This document shows positions 1 through 6,414 of a stretch of 8,293 nt of DNA, piece by piece. Positions within the stretch are counted from its first letter, which is position 1. The number at the start of each line of letters is the position of its first letter. The DNA comes from Thermococcus sp. (GTDB lineage: Archaea; Methanobacteriota_B; Thermococci; Thermococcales; Thermococcaceae). The notes beneath the pieces were generated by a model that had not been told where the DNA came from, made no database searches, and saw only the letters and a program-made list of their open reading frames with translations. The DNA lies in contig JAMONK010000176.1 in the NCBI GenBank assembly GCA_027065835.1, forward strand, positions 1-8,293, read 5' to 3'. The translations under genes were made by a program, and so were the position numbers.

Positions 1-924
1 TCCAAAGACCTCGATGAGGTTGTCGTACCTCCCACCACCGCCTATCGAACCTATGCCGAGGTCGTTGGGCGCTATGGCCTCGAAGACTATGCTCGTGTAG
101 TAATCGAAGCCCCTCGCTATGCCGAGGTCTATGAGGATCTTCTCCTTCACGCCGTATGCATCGAGGAGGTCAACCAGCCCGTAGAGCCTTTTGATTTCCT
201 CCTTCGCTTCCTCGCTCGTGAAGAGTTCCTCCGCCTTTGGAAGAACCTCGTCCGGCTTCCCCTTGATCTCGATCAGCGAGAGAACCTTCTCGATCCCATC
301 CCCGTCGAGCCCAAAATCGCTCAGAGCCTCGATGAAGTCCTCCCTGCTCATCTTGTCCTTCTTGTCTATGAGCCTCATTAGACCTATATCGTCCTCGACG
401 CCGAGCATCTTGGCAAACTCGTCGAGCAGAACGCGATCGCCTATGTTGACGGTGAAATCATTAAGGCCGGTCGCAAGGTAGCTTTCCACGAACAGGGCTA
501 TGACCTCCGCATCGGCCTCCACCTTATCGCTTCCAAGGAGCTCCACCCCAGCCTGCCAGAACTCCCTATAGCGACCGCTCTGGGGTTCCTCATACCGGAA
601 CATGTTGGCAATGTAGTACCACTTTATCGGCTTCGCGGCGTTCTGGAAGAAGTTGACGTAGAGCCTTGCAACGCTCGACGTCATGTCCGGGCGGAGTGAG
701 ATGTTTCTGCCGCCCTTGTCGTCGAAGGCGTAGAGCTGCTCGACGACCTCCTCACCGCTCCTCAGCTGGAAGAGGGTGGTGTACTCAAAGGTCGGCGTGA
801 GAACCTCATGAAAGTTATAGCGCTCGAAAACCTCGCGTATTCTCTCAAATACCCATCTCCTCTTGGCCATCTCCTCCGGGAGCAAATCTCGCGTTCCCTT
901 AACCTTCTCAAGTTTAACTTTCAT
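1..924 (-). CDS. hisS: Histidyl-tRNA synthetase, 3' end cut by window edge
   Basis: This class II aminoacyl-tRNA synthetase charges tRNA-His with histidine in the cytoplasm. The first 308 codons are present. The N-terminus carries the typical GTRDLLPEE segment (about residues 10-18). Motif 1 follows around LTPTFEYTQLFQL, and motif 2 is FRYEEPQSGRYREFWQ starting at residue 109. The histidine-specific motif IARGFDYYTS has its conserved arginine at residue 271 and is followed by a GGGGRYDNL segment near residue 300. Archaeal HisRS proteins are about 430 residues, so roughly 120-130 residues, essentially the C-terminal anticodon-binding domain, lie beyond the left edge. The ATG at 924-922 has a GGAGGG ribosome binding site 6 nt upstream and a TATA-like box about 40 bp upstream. 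It follows the MarC-family gene by 74 bp on the same strand and could be read from its own promoter or by read-through. The identification is very secure. Confidence 0.97.
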   Translation of the reverse strand, partial: MKVKLEKVKGTRDLLPEEMAKRRWVFERIREVFERYNFHEVLTPTFEYTTLFQLRSGEEVVEQLYAFDDKGGRNISLRPDMTSSVARLYVNFFQNAAKPIKWYYIANMFRYEEPQSGRYREFWQAGVELLGSDKVEADAEVIALFVESYLATGLNDFTVNIGDRVLLDEFAKMLGVEDDIGLMRLIDKKDKMSREDFIEALSDFGLDGDGIEKVLSLIEIKGKPDEVLPKAEELFTSEEAKEEIKRLYGLVDLLDAYGVKEKILIDLGIARGFDYYTSIVFEAIAPNDLGIGSIGGGGRYDNLIEVFG

Positions 925-930
925 CTTCAG

Positions 931-936
931 CCCTCC
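931..936 (-). promoter_or_regulatory. Ribosome binding site of hisS
   Basis: On the minus strand this reads GGAGGG, a strong archaeal Shine-Dalgarno match, 6 nt before the ATG at 924. It fixes the start, which also agrees with the usual beginning of archaeal HisRS. Confidence 0.8.
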
Positions 937-960
937 TTTCCCTGGGAAAAGCGGAAGGGG

Positions 961-970
961 TTAAAAGTTT
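961..970 (-). promoter_or_regulatory. Possible TATA box of hisS
   Basis: The minus strand reads AAACTTTTAA, an acceptable Thermococcales TATA box. It is centred about 42 bp upstream of the hisS ATG. Initiation about 25 nt downstream would give a leader of roughly 15 nt that just contains the GGAGGG site. It lies between the MarC-family stop and hisS, so hisS can probably be transcribed on its own. Confidence 0.55.
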
Positions 971-998
971 AGCCCAGCCGGAGTTGACGATGTGGCAG

Positions 999-1613
999 CT
1001 AACCGGCGGATGTCATGAGCAGGTATATCCCGACGACACCCTGCACCATCATCTGCGCCCCAATAGCCATTATGAAGAGGCCTATTATCCTTATCGTGAC
1101 ACTGAGGAAGGTCCTGTTGACGGATTTCATGAGGTAGAGCGCCACGAACATCGAGAGTGCCACCAGGCTTATCGCCATGGCCGTCGCCGATAGGGAAACC
1201 AGGTACCCCTGCTCCGCGGTCAGGGTTATCACCGCGGTTATCGCAGCCGGACCGGCTATGAGGGGCATGGCAACTGGAACCGCCGCCAGAGCGAGGATGT
1301 TCTTCTCCCTCTTGAGGGTGAACATCCCCCCACTCTCCAGAGCCTCCAGACCTATCTTGAAGAGAACGAAGCCTCCGGCGACGCGGAGGGCGTTTATGTC
1401 GATATGGAATATATCCTGAAGGATTATCTGGCCGGCAACCGCGAAGCTCGCCAACAAGAGAAACCCTATGAGGTTGGCACGCAGGATGAGCGCCCTTATG
1501 TCCTCTATCCTGAAGTCCTCGCGAAGGAAGCTCACCAGCAGTATCTTGTCGCTCGGGTCTATCATTATGAGCATTAAGAGGGCGGCACTCAGGAGCGCGT
1601 TTACATCCGGCAT
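999..1613 (-). CDS. MarC/SnatA-family integral membrane protein
   Basis: A 204-residue polytopic membrane protein of the MarC (UPF0056) family. A Thermococcus member, SnatA, was characterised as a transporter of small neutral amino acids, while the bacterial name MarC has no settled function. Visible hallmarks are the N-terminal helix ending in MIDP (residues 17-20), the [14 protein letters not shown] segment (78-90) and the family signature [15 protein letters not shown] (111-125). About six hydrophobic segments are visible, near residues 5-27, 45-65, 75-92, 108-130, 138-160 and 172-195. Length is normal for the family. The ATG at 1613 is the only start that keeps the first helix. A good TATA box sits about 25 bp upstream, with no Shine-Dalgarno between, pointing to a leaderless mRNA. 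Thermococcales carry more than one paralogue, so the substrate cannot be assigned. Family call is firm; function is tentative. Confidence 0.9.
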   Translation of the reverse strand: MPDVNALLSAALLMLIMIDPSDKILLVSFLREDFRIEDIRALILRANLIGFLLLASFAVAGQIILQDIFHIDINALRVAGGFVLFKIGLEALESGGMFTLKREKNILALAAVPVAMPLIAGPAAITAVITLTAEQGYLVSLSATAMAISLVALSMFVALYLMKSVNRTFLSVTIRIIGLFIMAIGAQMMVQGVVGIYLLMTSAG

Positions 1614-1633
1614 GTCTGGACCTAGGAAGGGAA

Positions 1634-1644
1634 GCTTATAAACC
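1634..1644 (-). promoter_or_regulatory. TATA box of the MarC-family gene (leaderless arrangement)
   Basis: The minus strand reads GGTTTATAAGC, close to the archaeal consensus. Its centre is about 25-26 bp from the ATG at 1613. Archaeal transcription starts about 25 bp downstream of the box centre, so the first transcribed base should fall at or next to the A of the ATG. No GGAGG-like sequence lies in between, consistent with leaderless translation. Confidence 0.7.
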
Positions 1645-1688
1645 TATGCGGGGCTCACGCACGCGGTAGGGCCCTCGGGATTCCAGCA

Positions 1689-2840
1689 TCATTCCCTAGA
1701 AAAAGCCCACTTCAGGAGGAACGGCGTTACTATGGTGGTCACCAGAACCATGGTGACAGGAATGGAGAACAGGCCGCTTGTGAAGACGCCCTCGTCGAGC
1801 GCAACGTTTGCCATGATAAGGGCGATTTCCATCCGCGGGATCATCCCGATACCGACCTGGAAAGACTCAACGGGTTTGAACTTTGAAACGAAAGCCCCGA
1901 AACCACAACCAAAGACCTTGCCAGCCACAGCGAGCAGTGCGTAGACCAGGGCAAAGCTTCCTGCATGCGTCAGAACCCTCACGTTGCTTTCCACACCGAT
2001 GCTGACGAGGAATATCGGGATGAAGAGGGAGTAGCCAATCGTCATCGTCTTGTTCGTGACCTTCTTGGCCTCGTCCGTTCCAGCCACCAGTATACCGGCG
2101 AGGTAGGCACCGGTTATGCCCGCTATCTGGAAACGCTCCGCCAGGTACGCGAATATGAGCATTATCGCTATGGCCATCGCCGTGACCGTTTCGGGGAGGG
2201 TTATTTTCTCGGAGGCCTTTAGGGCACGTTTTACGGCGGGATGCCCCACGAGAAGGCCGAGGATGAAGTAAACACCAACTTCAGAGAGGATTATCAGAAG
2301 ATCCCTGGCGTAAACGCTTCCCCGTGTATTCACCCCGACGAGGATTGTGAGCATGATGATTCCAAGGATGTCGTCAACGACGGCGGCCGCCAGAATCGTC
2401 GTTCCAACCCGGGTGCGGAGCTTTTTCATCTCCATGAGGATGCTGGTGGTCAGACCAACGCTGGTCGCCGTTAGAACGCCCCCCAGGAAAAGGGACTGAA
2501 CGTTCGAATAGCCCCACGCCATGGCGGCAAGGTACCCGAGTACAAAGGGCACGAGAACGCCCAGGGATGCCACTATGAAGGCGGGAACGCCAACGTGTTT
2601 GAACTCCTCTATGTCCGTCTCAAGGCCGGCCAGGAAGAGCAGCATGACGACCCCGAGGTCGGCCAGAAGCTTGACACCCTCGTCGTAAGCCACCAAATCC
2701 AGCAGCGATGGCCCCACGATGATCCCGCCCACCAGCTGACCGAGTGCCGCGGGGAATCCAAGGCGAACCGTTAAGTAGCCGAACAGTTTTGCAATTACCA
2801 GTATCAGCGCCAGCTCAAGGAAGACGTCCACCGCTCCCAT
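1689..2840 (-). CDS. CPA2-family Na+(K+)/H+ antiporter, NapA/Kef type
   Basis: A 383-residue membrane protein exchanging protons for monovalent cations across the cytoplasmic membrane, with the fold of NapA/KefB-type CPA2 antiporters. The N-terminal half has LGFPAALGQLVGGIIVGP (about 27-44) and FLAGLETD (69-76). TATSVG (124-129) marks the unwound helix, and the ion-binding pair Asp156-Asp157 lies in AAVVDDILG; a double Asp is associated with electrogenic NapA-like exchange. Late motifs are PIFLVSIGV (275-283) and GMIPRMEIALI (332-342), keeping the conserved arginine. About a dozen hydrophobic segments fill the length, and there is no C-terminal TrkA-N/RCK domain. The ATG at 2840 has only a weak GGGG upstream. 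GTG at codon 4 is an alternative start. The gene lies 18 bp after the CBS-domain gene, so co-transcription and translational coupling are likely. The transported ion (Na+ or K+) cannot be told from sequence. Confidence 0.93.
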   Translation of the reverse strand: MGAVDVFLELALILVIAKLFGYLTVRLGFPAALGQLVGGIIVGPSLLDLVAYDEGVKLLADLGVVMLLFLAGLETDIEEFKHVGVPAFIVASLGVLVPFVLGYLAAMAWGYSNVQSLFLGGVLTATSVGLTTSILMEMKKLRTRVGTTILAAAVVDDILGIIMLTILVGVNTRGSVYARDLLIILSEVGVYFILGLLVGHPAVKRALKASEKITLPETVTAMAIAIMLIFAYLAERFQIAGITGAYLAGILVAGTDEAKKVTNKTMTIGYSLFIPIFLVSIGVESNVRVLTHAGSFALVYALLAVAGKVFGCGFGAFVSKFKPVESFQVGIGMIPRMEIALIMANVALDEGVFTSGLFSIPVTMVLVTTIVTPFLLKWAFSRE

Positions 2841-2858
2841 CCCCAGTTCACTGAAGCA

Positions 2859-3383
2859 TCAGGAGGACACGATGCGCACCAGCCTGATTATGTCCCTGAC
2901 CTCCACTATACCGTAGACCCTGCCCTCGTCGTCCACAACCGGCAGATGGTGCTTTCCGGTTTCTATCATAAGGCCTATCGCCTTGCCGAGGCCTTCGTCG
3001 ATGGAGATGGTGATGGGGCGCTTCACCATTATGTCCTCGACACGGGACGCGCGGTTCAGTGAGTACTGTTTAAGCATGCTGATGCCGACTATGGAGTACC
3101 TCTTGGGAGGCTGGAAGAAATGGAGCAGGTCCTTCATCGTAACGAATCCTTTAAGGCGGTTCCTTTCATCGACAACGACGGCACAGCTCCGTTCACCCCT
3201 CAGTTCATGGACGAGCTTGGAAAGGGAGTCCGAGGGGTGGAGCTTCAGGACGTCCCGGTTCATAACGATGCGAACCGGAACCTTGGCTATGTACCGGATG
3301 TTGTGACTCAGCTCCTCCCGCTTTCGGAGCTGAAGAAGACGCTTCTTCGTGTGAAGCATCCTAACTTTGTTGGATTTGGCCAC
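2859..3383 (-). CDS. Two-CBS-domain protein (putative nucleotide sensor)
   Basis: A 174-residue soluble protein made almost entirely of a Bateman pair of CBS domains. CBS1 covers about residues 36-91 (VPVRIVMNRDVLKLHP ... CAVVVDERNRLKGFVTMKDLL). CBS2 covers about 114-170 (VEDIMVKRPITISIDE ... HLPVVDDEGRVYGIVEVRDII). A basic N-terminal stretch of about 30 residues precedes them. CBS pairs usually bind AMP, ADP, ATP or S-adenosylmethionine and act as sensors; no catalytic or DNA-binding domain is visible. The start is a GTG at 3383, chosen because GGAGGGGAG lies 7 nt upstream and no in-frame ATG lies near. The antiporter starts 18 bp after its stop. An RCK domain is lacking in that antiporter, so this protein could be its regulatory partner (inference). 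Domain call is firm; partner is not shown. Confidence 0.9.
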   Translation of the reverse strand: MAKSNKVRMLHTKKRLLQLRKREELSHNIRYIAKVPVRIVMNRDVLKLHPSDSLSKLVHELRGERSCAVVVDERNRLKGFVTMKDLLHFFQPPKRYSIVGISMLKQYSLNRASRVEDIMVKRPITISIDEGLGKAIGLMIETGKHHLPVVDDEGRVYGIVEVRDIIRLVRIVSS

Positions 3384-3390
3384 AGCAAAT

Positions 3391-3399
3391 CTCCCCTCC
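3391..3399 (-). promoter_or_regulatory. Ribosome binding site deciding a GTG start
   Basis: The minus strand reads GGAGGGGAG, 7 nt before GTG at 3383. This is the main evidence for a GTG initiation codon of the CBS-domain protein, because no ATG occurs at suitable spacing. Confidence 0.75.
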
Positions 3400-3413
3400 G
3401 TTGGCCCACCTGT

Positions 3414-3424
3414 ACATTATATGG
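3414..3424 (-). promoter_or_regulatory. Probable TATA box of the CBS/antiporter operon
   Basis: The minus strand reads CCCATATAATG, centred near 3419. It would place the transcription start near 3394, giving a leader of about 10-12 nt overlapping the ribosome binding site. A palindrome (3426-3443) sits directly upstream. Confidence 0.5.
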
Positions 3425-3425
3425 G

Positions 3426-3443
3426 CCTTAAGTACGTTTAAGG
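3426..3443. repeat. 18-bp interrupted palindrome, possible operator
   Basis: CCTTAA and TTAAGG form perfect 6-bp arms around the hexamer GTACGT. The two TTAA cores are 10 bp apart, one helical turn, as expected for a dimeric regulator. It abuts the probable TATA box of the CBS/antiporter operon, in the divergent intergenic region. The regulator is unknown, and a chance palindrome in AT-rich DNA is possible. Confidence 0.4.
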
Positions 3444-3483
3444 GTTTCGGGGTACAGAACACGACATCCAATCCCCGTAGATA

Positions 3484-3501
3484 TTAACTTGTTTAAGTTA
3501 A
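3484..3501. repeat. 18-bp interrupted palindrome, possible operator
   Basis: TTAACTT and AAGTTAA are perfect 7-bp arms separated by GTTT. It lies about 50 bp upstream of the TATA box of the FAD-dependent dehydrogenase gene and 40 bp from the other palindrome. It could be an upstream regulator site. It is not a terminator, since it is upstream of both divergent genes. Confidence 0.4.
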
Positions 3502-3540
3502 TTCTTTGCCAGTAATCACCGACAATTTACCAGAAATTTG

Positions 3541-3556
3541 CCAAAAACTTTTTAAG
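3541..3556 (+). promoter_or_regulatory. BRE and TATA box of the FAD-dependent dehydrogenase gene
   Basis: CCAAAAA (BRE-like) followed by CTTTTTAAG (TATA-like, centre about 3552) is a good Thermococcales promoter. Initiation about 25 bp downstream gives a start near 3577, only about 10 nt before the ATG at 3587. This shows that the in-frame TTG at 3506 is not the real start, as it lies upstream of the promoter. Confidence 0.65.
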
Positions 3557-3586
3557 GGACGGACCATAAAAGTTGGCAAGGGAAAT

Positions 3587-5059
3587 ATGGTTTCTAACGG
3601 AAACGGACCGAAGGACGAAAAAACCTACGACGTTGCCATTATCGGTGCAGGCCCCGCGGGCCTCTTTGCGGCATACGAACTCGTAGAAAGGAGCGATTTT
3701 AGTGTTCTGGTGATAGACGAAGGCGGAGAGGTCGAGCAGAGAATCTGCCCGATGTACGAGCTCGGCTACTGTATAGGCTGCCAGCCCTGCCACATAATGA
3801 GCGGTGTTGGCGGTGCCGGAGGACTGAGCGACGGCACGATAAACCTTCGCCCGGACATCGGTGGCGACCTGAGCGGGCTCACCGGGGACGAGAACTACGC
3901 CTGGCAGCTCGTTTGGGAGGTTGACCGGATTTTTATCAGGCATAGAGCGCCGAAGAACCTCTTCAAGGGCAACCCCGAGCAGGTGAGGTACTGGGAACAG
4001 AGGGCGGCGCAGGCCGGTGTCAAGTTCATCCCAATAATTCAGAGGCACATCGGCTCGGACAGGACGCCCGAGGTCGTAGGCGACATCAAGAGGTATCTGG
4101 AGGACAAAGGCGTCAAGTTCCTCCTCTGGACGAAGGCCCTTGAGTTCGGAGGGGGATGGGTGAAGGTACGGCGCGGAAAGGACATCTTTGACATAAAGGC
4201 AAGGTACATCATCGTCGCCCCCGGCCGCGGCGGGGCGGACTGGTTCCACGACGTGGCCCGGAGGATAGGCCTCAAAGCGAGGCACGGCCCGATTGACGTA
4301 GGCGTCCGCGTGGAGGTTCCGGCGATAGTCATGGAGCCGATAACGAGCATAAACCATGACCCCAAGTTCCACATCTACACCGACACCTACGACGACTTCG
4401 TGAGGACGTTCTGCACCAACCCGAACGGCTTCGTCGTTGAGGAGAAGTACGACGGCTACGTTGGCGTTAACGGCCACTCGATGCACGAGAAGAAGAGCAA
4501 CAACACAAACTTCGCATTTCTGAGCAGGATAGAACTGACCGAGCCCGTTGAGGACACCACATCCTACGGCAGGAGCATAGCCCAGCTGTCAACCACGATA
4601 GGAGGGGGAAAACCGATTCTCCAGCGCCTCGGCGACCTGAGGAGGGGGAGAAGGAGCACGTGGGCGAGGATAAGGAGGAGCGACGTCGAACCCACGCTCA
4701 GATACGTTACACCCGGCGATATAGCGATGGCCCTGCCCCACCGCGTCGTGACCAACATCATAGAGGGCCTTGAGAAGCTCGACCGCGTCCTGCCGGGAGT
4801 TGCGAGCGACCACACACTCCTCTACGCGCCGGAGATCAAGTACTACGCCATGCGCGCCGAGGTGAACGAAGACCTGGAGACGAGCATCGAGGGAATCTTC
4901 GCGGCCGGCGACGGTGCCGGACTGAGCAGGGACATAGTAAACGCGGCCGCGACCGGTATTCTCGCCGCTCGCGGAATACTCAAGAAGGAAGACCTCTACA
5001 CGGAGAAGGACTTCAGGAAAACGGGGAACTGGAAGAGAAAAATAGAGGAGATGGAGTGA
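3587..5059 (+). CDS. COG2509-type FAD-dependent dehydrogenase
   Basis: A 490-residue predicted flavoprotein of the 'uncharacterised FAD-dependent dehydrogenase' group (COG2509). The N-terminal Rossmann motif is DVAIIGAGPAGLFAAYEL (residues 15-32), with an acidic residue after the second strand (VIDEGG, 43-47). Next comes a conserved cysteine cluster, C54-x7-C62-x2-C65-x2-C68, then SGVGGAGGLSDG (72-83). APGRGG (211-216) closes the middle section. Near the C-terminus, GIFAAGDGAGLSRDIVNAAATG (436-457) is the second FAD contact found in glutathione-reductase-like folds. There are no signal peptide or membrane segments, so it is cytoplasmic. The four cysteines could hold an iron-sulfur cluster or be redox active. 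Electron donor and acceptor are unknown. The ATG at 3587 was preferred over the in-frame TTG at 3506. It is transcribed divergently from the CBS/antiporter operon and ends 10 bp from the convergent surface-protein gene. Confidence 0.88.
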   Translation: MVSNGNGPKDEKTYDVAIIGAGPAGLFAAYELVERSDFSVLVIDEGGEVEQRICPMYELGYCIGCQPCHIMSGVGGAGGLSDGTINLRPDIGGDLSGLTGDENYAWQLVWEVDRIFIRHRAPKNLFKGNPEQVRYWEQRAAQAGVKFIPIIQRHIGSDRTPEVVGDIKRYLEDKGVKFLLWTKALEFGGGWVKVRRGKDIFDIKARYIIVAPGRGGADWFHDVARRIGLKARHGPIDVGVRVEVPAIVMEPITSINHDPKFHIYTDTYDDFVRTFCTNPNGFVVEEKYDGYVGVNGHSMHEKKSNNTNFAFLSRIELTEPVEDTTSYGRSIAQLSTTIGGGKPILQRLGDLRRGRRSTWARIRRSDVEPTLRYVTPGDIAMALPHRVVTNIIEGLEKLDRVLPGVASDHTLLYAPEIKYYAMRAEVNEDLETSIEGIFAAGDGAGLSRDIVNAAATGILAARGILKKEDLYTEKDFRKTGNWKRKIEEME

Positions 5060-5069
5060 CGCCCCTCCG

Positions 5070-6380
5070 CTACCCTTCACTTTTCTGATGCCGTTTCCTG
5101 CCCAGGCCGTACCCGATGAGAGCTCCGAGGATGAGCCCGGGGATTAAACCATACAGGAATATCCTCCCGGTCTTCTCCCCGACTTCACAGGGGGGAGCGG
5201 GGTGCAAAGCTCCGCCTGGGGAGGTATTAGCCTGCAAAACCTTCGGTCTGAAGACTTTCACAGCCTCTGTCCGTTCCACAGTCGAGGAGTTTTCGGGAAT
5301 CTTGAGCAGGGAAAACGTCTGGGTGGTGTTTGTCGTGAAGTTGTAGAGGGCAACACGGTACTCATTGAAACCCCCCGTTGAATTGAGGGGAATCAGGTCC
5401 TCCCCCATGAGACGAATAGTCCGGTTGGCCGGGGCTTTGCCCCACCATGCCCGGTCCCATCTCGTCCAGGCCATTAGCACCGTCCGGTTCCAGCGGTGCA
5501 CCTCTTCCCCAGATTCATTTCCAGAGTAAAAAACATGGTAAACAATCCTGAGGTTTTCATGGTAGAGGTACATCCATTCCGGCTTATCCACCGGAAAACA
5601 GTACTCCTCACCCTTGAACGTGCCCTCCGTGCAGTTGATGAGGTCTGGAACGGCCATCGTGAGCACTGGAGCGCTTAAACCGAGGTTTCTCCTCACGAGG
5701 TCCTCCGGAACGGTCCAGGAATATCCGGCCTGAGAGTGCGCGTAAGCCGGACTGGAATAGTCAACCGTGAAGTTCACGAAGTAGTGGCTACCGACCCTTA
5801 TCCCCTCCACGTACGGGTAACCGGGGAGAGTGGTGGCATCTTGTGTGAGTATGCCGGGCATGGTGGTGGCAACGTCTGTAGGCTTGCCCACCGCCCAGAC
5901 CTGCGAGCCGTTGAACGCGAGATAACCTTCCAGGAGGCTCCTGTTGGCGTTGTAACCCTTGGACCTCAGAAAGGCAGTGAAAAGAGGGTTGACCTCACCG
6001 AGGTGGAATCGGAAATACCACGTTCTCCGCTTCTCACTGTACCGAATTATGGGAGCGCCTTCCTCGTCACCCTTATAGAGCAGGTACGCCCCCGAGGAAT
6101 TCATGTAGAAGACGTAAACGGTGTCCGATAAAACACTAGTAAGGTTGTACCGGTTCAGTTCTGAGAAGTTGAACCTATCGAAGACCGGAACCCACTCGTA
6201 CAGCTTCGTATGAACGACCGCAATTGCGTCCCCCGAACCAGGGAGGACAGTCGTGTTGAGGGCGAGCATCTCGACCTTAACGTATGACCAGTGATATCCT
6301 TCCACACTGACCGGCCCAAAAGCGGACGCCATAAAAACAAAGAGTGTAAAAAGAGCAACGAGAGTTTTTGTTGCCGTCAT
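5070..6380 (-). CDS. Secreted, C-terminally membrane-anchored surface protein, function unknown
   Basis: A 436-residue protein I do not recognise by function. Residues 1-27 look like a Sec signal peptide: short basic start, hydrophobic core LVALFTLFVFMASAFG, likely cleavage near VEG/YHW. The large middle part should lie outside the cell. It has 16 N-x-S/T sequons (N42, 71, 79, 94, 146, 157, 203, 249, 288, 298, 319, 333, 347, 351, 364, 385), suggesting heavy N-glycosylation. It also has two cysteines (C250, C261) that could form a disulfide. A Pro/Gly/Ser linker (about 386-398) leads to a membrane segment, FLYGLIPGLILGALIGYGLG (408-427), and a basic tail RKRHQK. This is a typical archaeal surface-anchored layout. 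GGAAGTGAG upstream supports the ATG at 6380. It follows the DUF4855-like gene by 34 bp on the same strand, so the two are likely co-transcribed. Nothing in the sequence assigns an enzymatic role. Confidence 0.85.
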   Translation of the reverse strand: MTATKTLVALFTLFVFMASAFGPVSVEGYHWSYVKVEMLALNTTVLPGSGDAIAVVHTKLYEWVPVFDRFNFSELNRYNLTSVLSDTVYVFYMNSSGAYLLYKGDEEGAPIIRYSEKRRTWYFRFHLGEVNPLFTAFLRSKGYNANRSLLEGYLAFNGSQVWAVGKPTDVATTMPGILTQDATTLPGYPYVEGIRVGSHYFVNFTVDYSSPAYAHSQAGYSWTVPEDLVRRNLGLSAPVLTMAVPDLINCTEGTFKGEEYCFPVDKPEWMYLYHENLRIVYHVFYSGNESGEEVHRWNRTVLMAWTRWDRAWWGKAPANRTIRLMGEDLIPLNSTGGFNEYRVALYNFTTNTTQTFSLLKIPENSSTVERTEAVKVFRPKVLQANTSPGGALHPAPPCEVGEKTGRIFLYGLIPGLILGALIGYGLGRKRHQKSEG

Positions 6381-6385
6381 TTCCG

Positions 6386-6394
6386 CTCACTTCC
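6386..6394 (-). promoter_or_regulatory. Ribosome binding site of the surface-protein gene
   Basis: The minus strand reads GGAAGTGAG, one mismatch from the anti-Shine-Dalgarno complement GGAGGTGA, 5-6 nt before the ATG at 6380. No well-spaced TATA box lies in the 34-bp gap to the upstream gene, which favours co-transcription with it. Confidence 0.6.
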
Positions 6395-6414
6395 TTAAAC
6401 CAAGGATTTGGCAA

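Noticed and set aside
3506..3586. TTG-initiated N-terminal extension of the FAD-dependent dehydrogenase (27 extra residues)
   Set aside because: The extension covers the BRE/TATA box at 3541-3556. The protein from ATG 3587 already begins shortly before the FAD-binding motif, as expected.
3527..4486. Long minus-strand open frame (319 codons) antisense to the FAD-dependent dehydrogenase
   Set aside because: It shows no known motif, has no promoter or ribosome site, runs across the intergenic promoter, and is explained by the GC-biased third positions of the real gene.
4589..5080. Minus-strand open frame of 163 codons at the 3' end of the dehydrogenase gene
   Set aside because: It overlaps both convergent real genes, and its proline/arginine/valine-rich translation looks like a codon-bias shadow.
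5116..6131. Plus-strand open frames opposite the surface-protein gene
   Set aside because: The minus strand carries a complete signal peptide, sequon-rich and anchor architecture, and the plus-strand frames are short and featureless.
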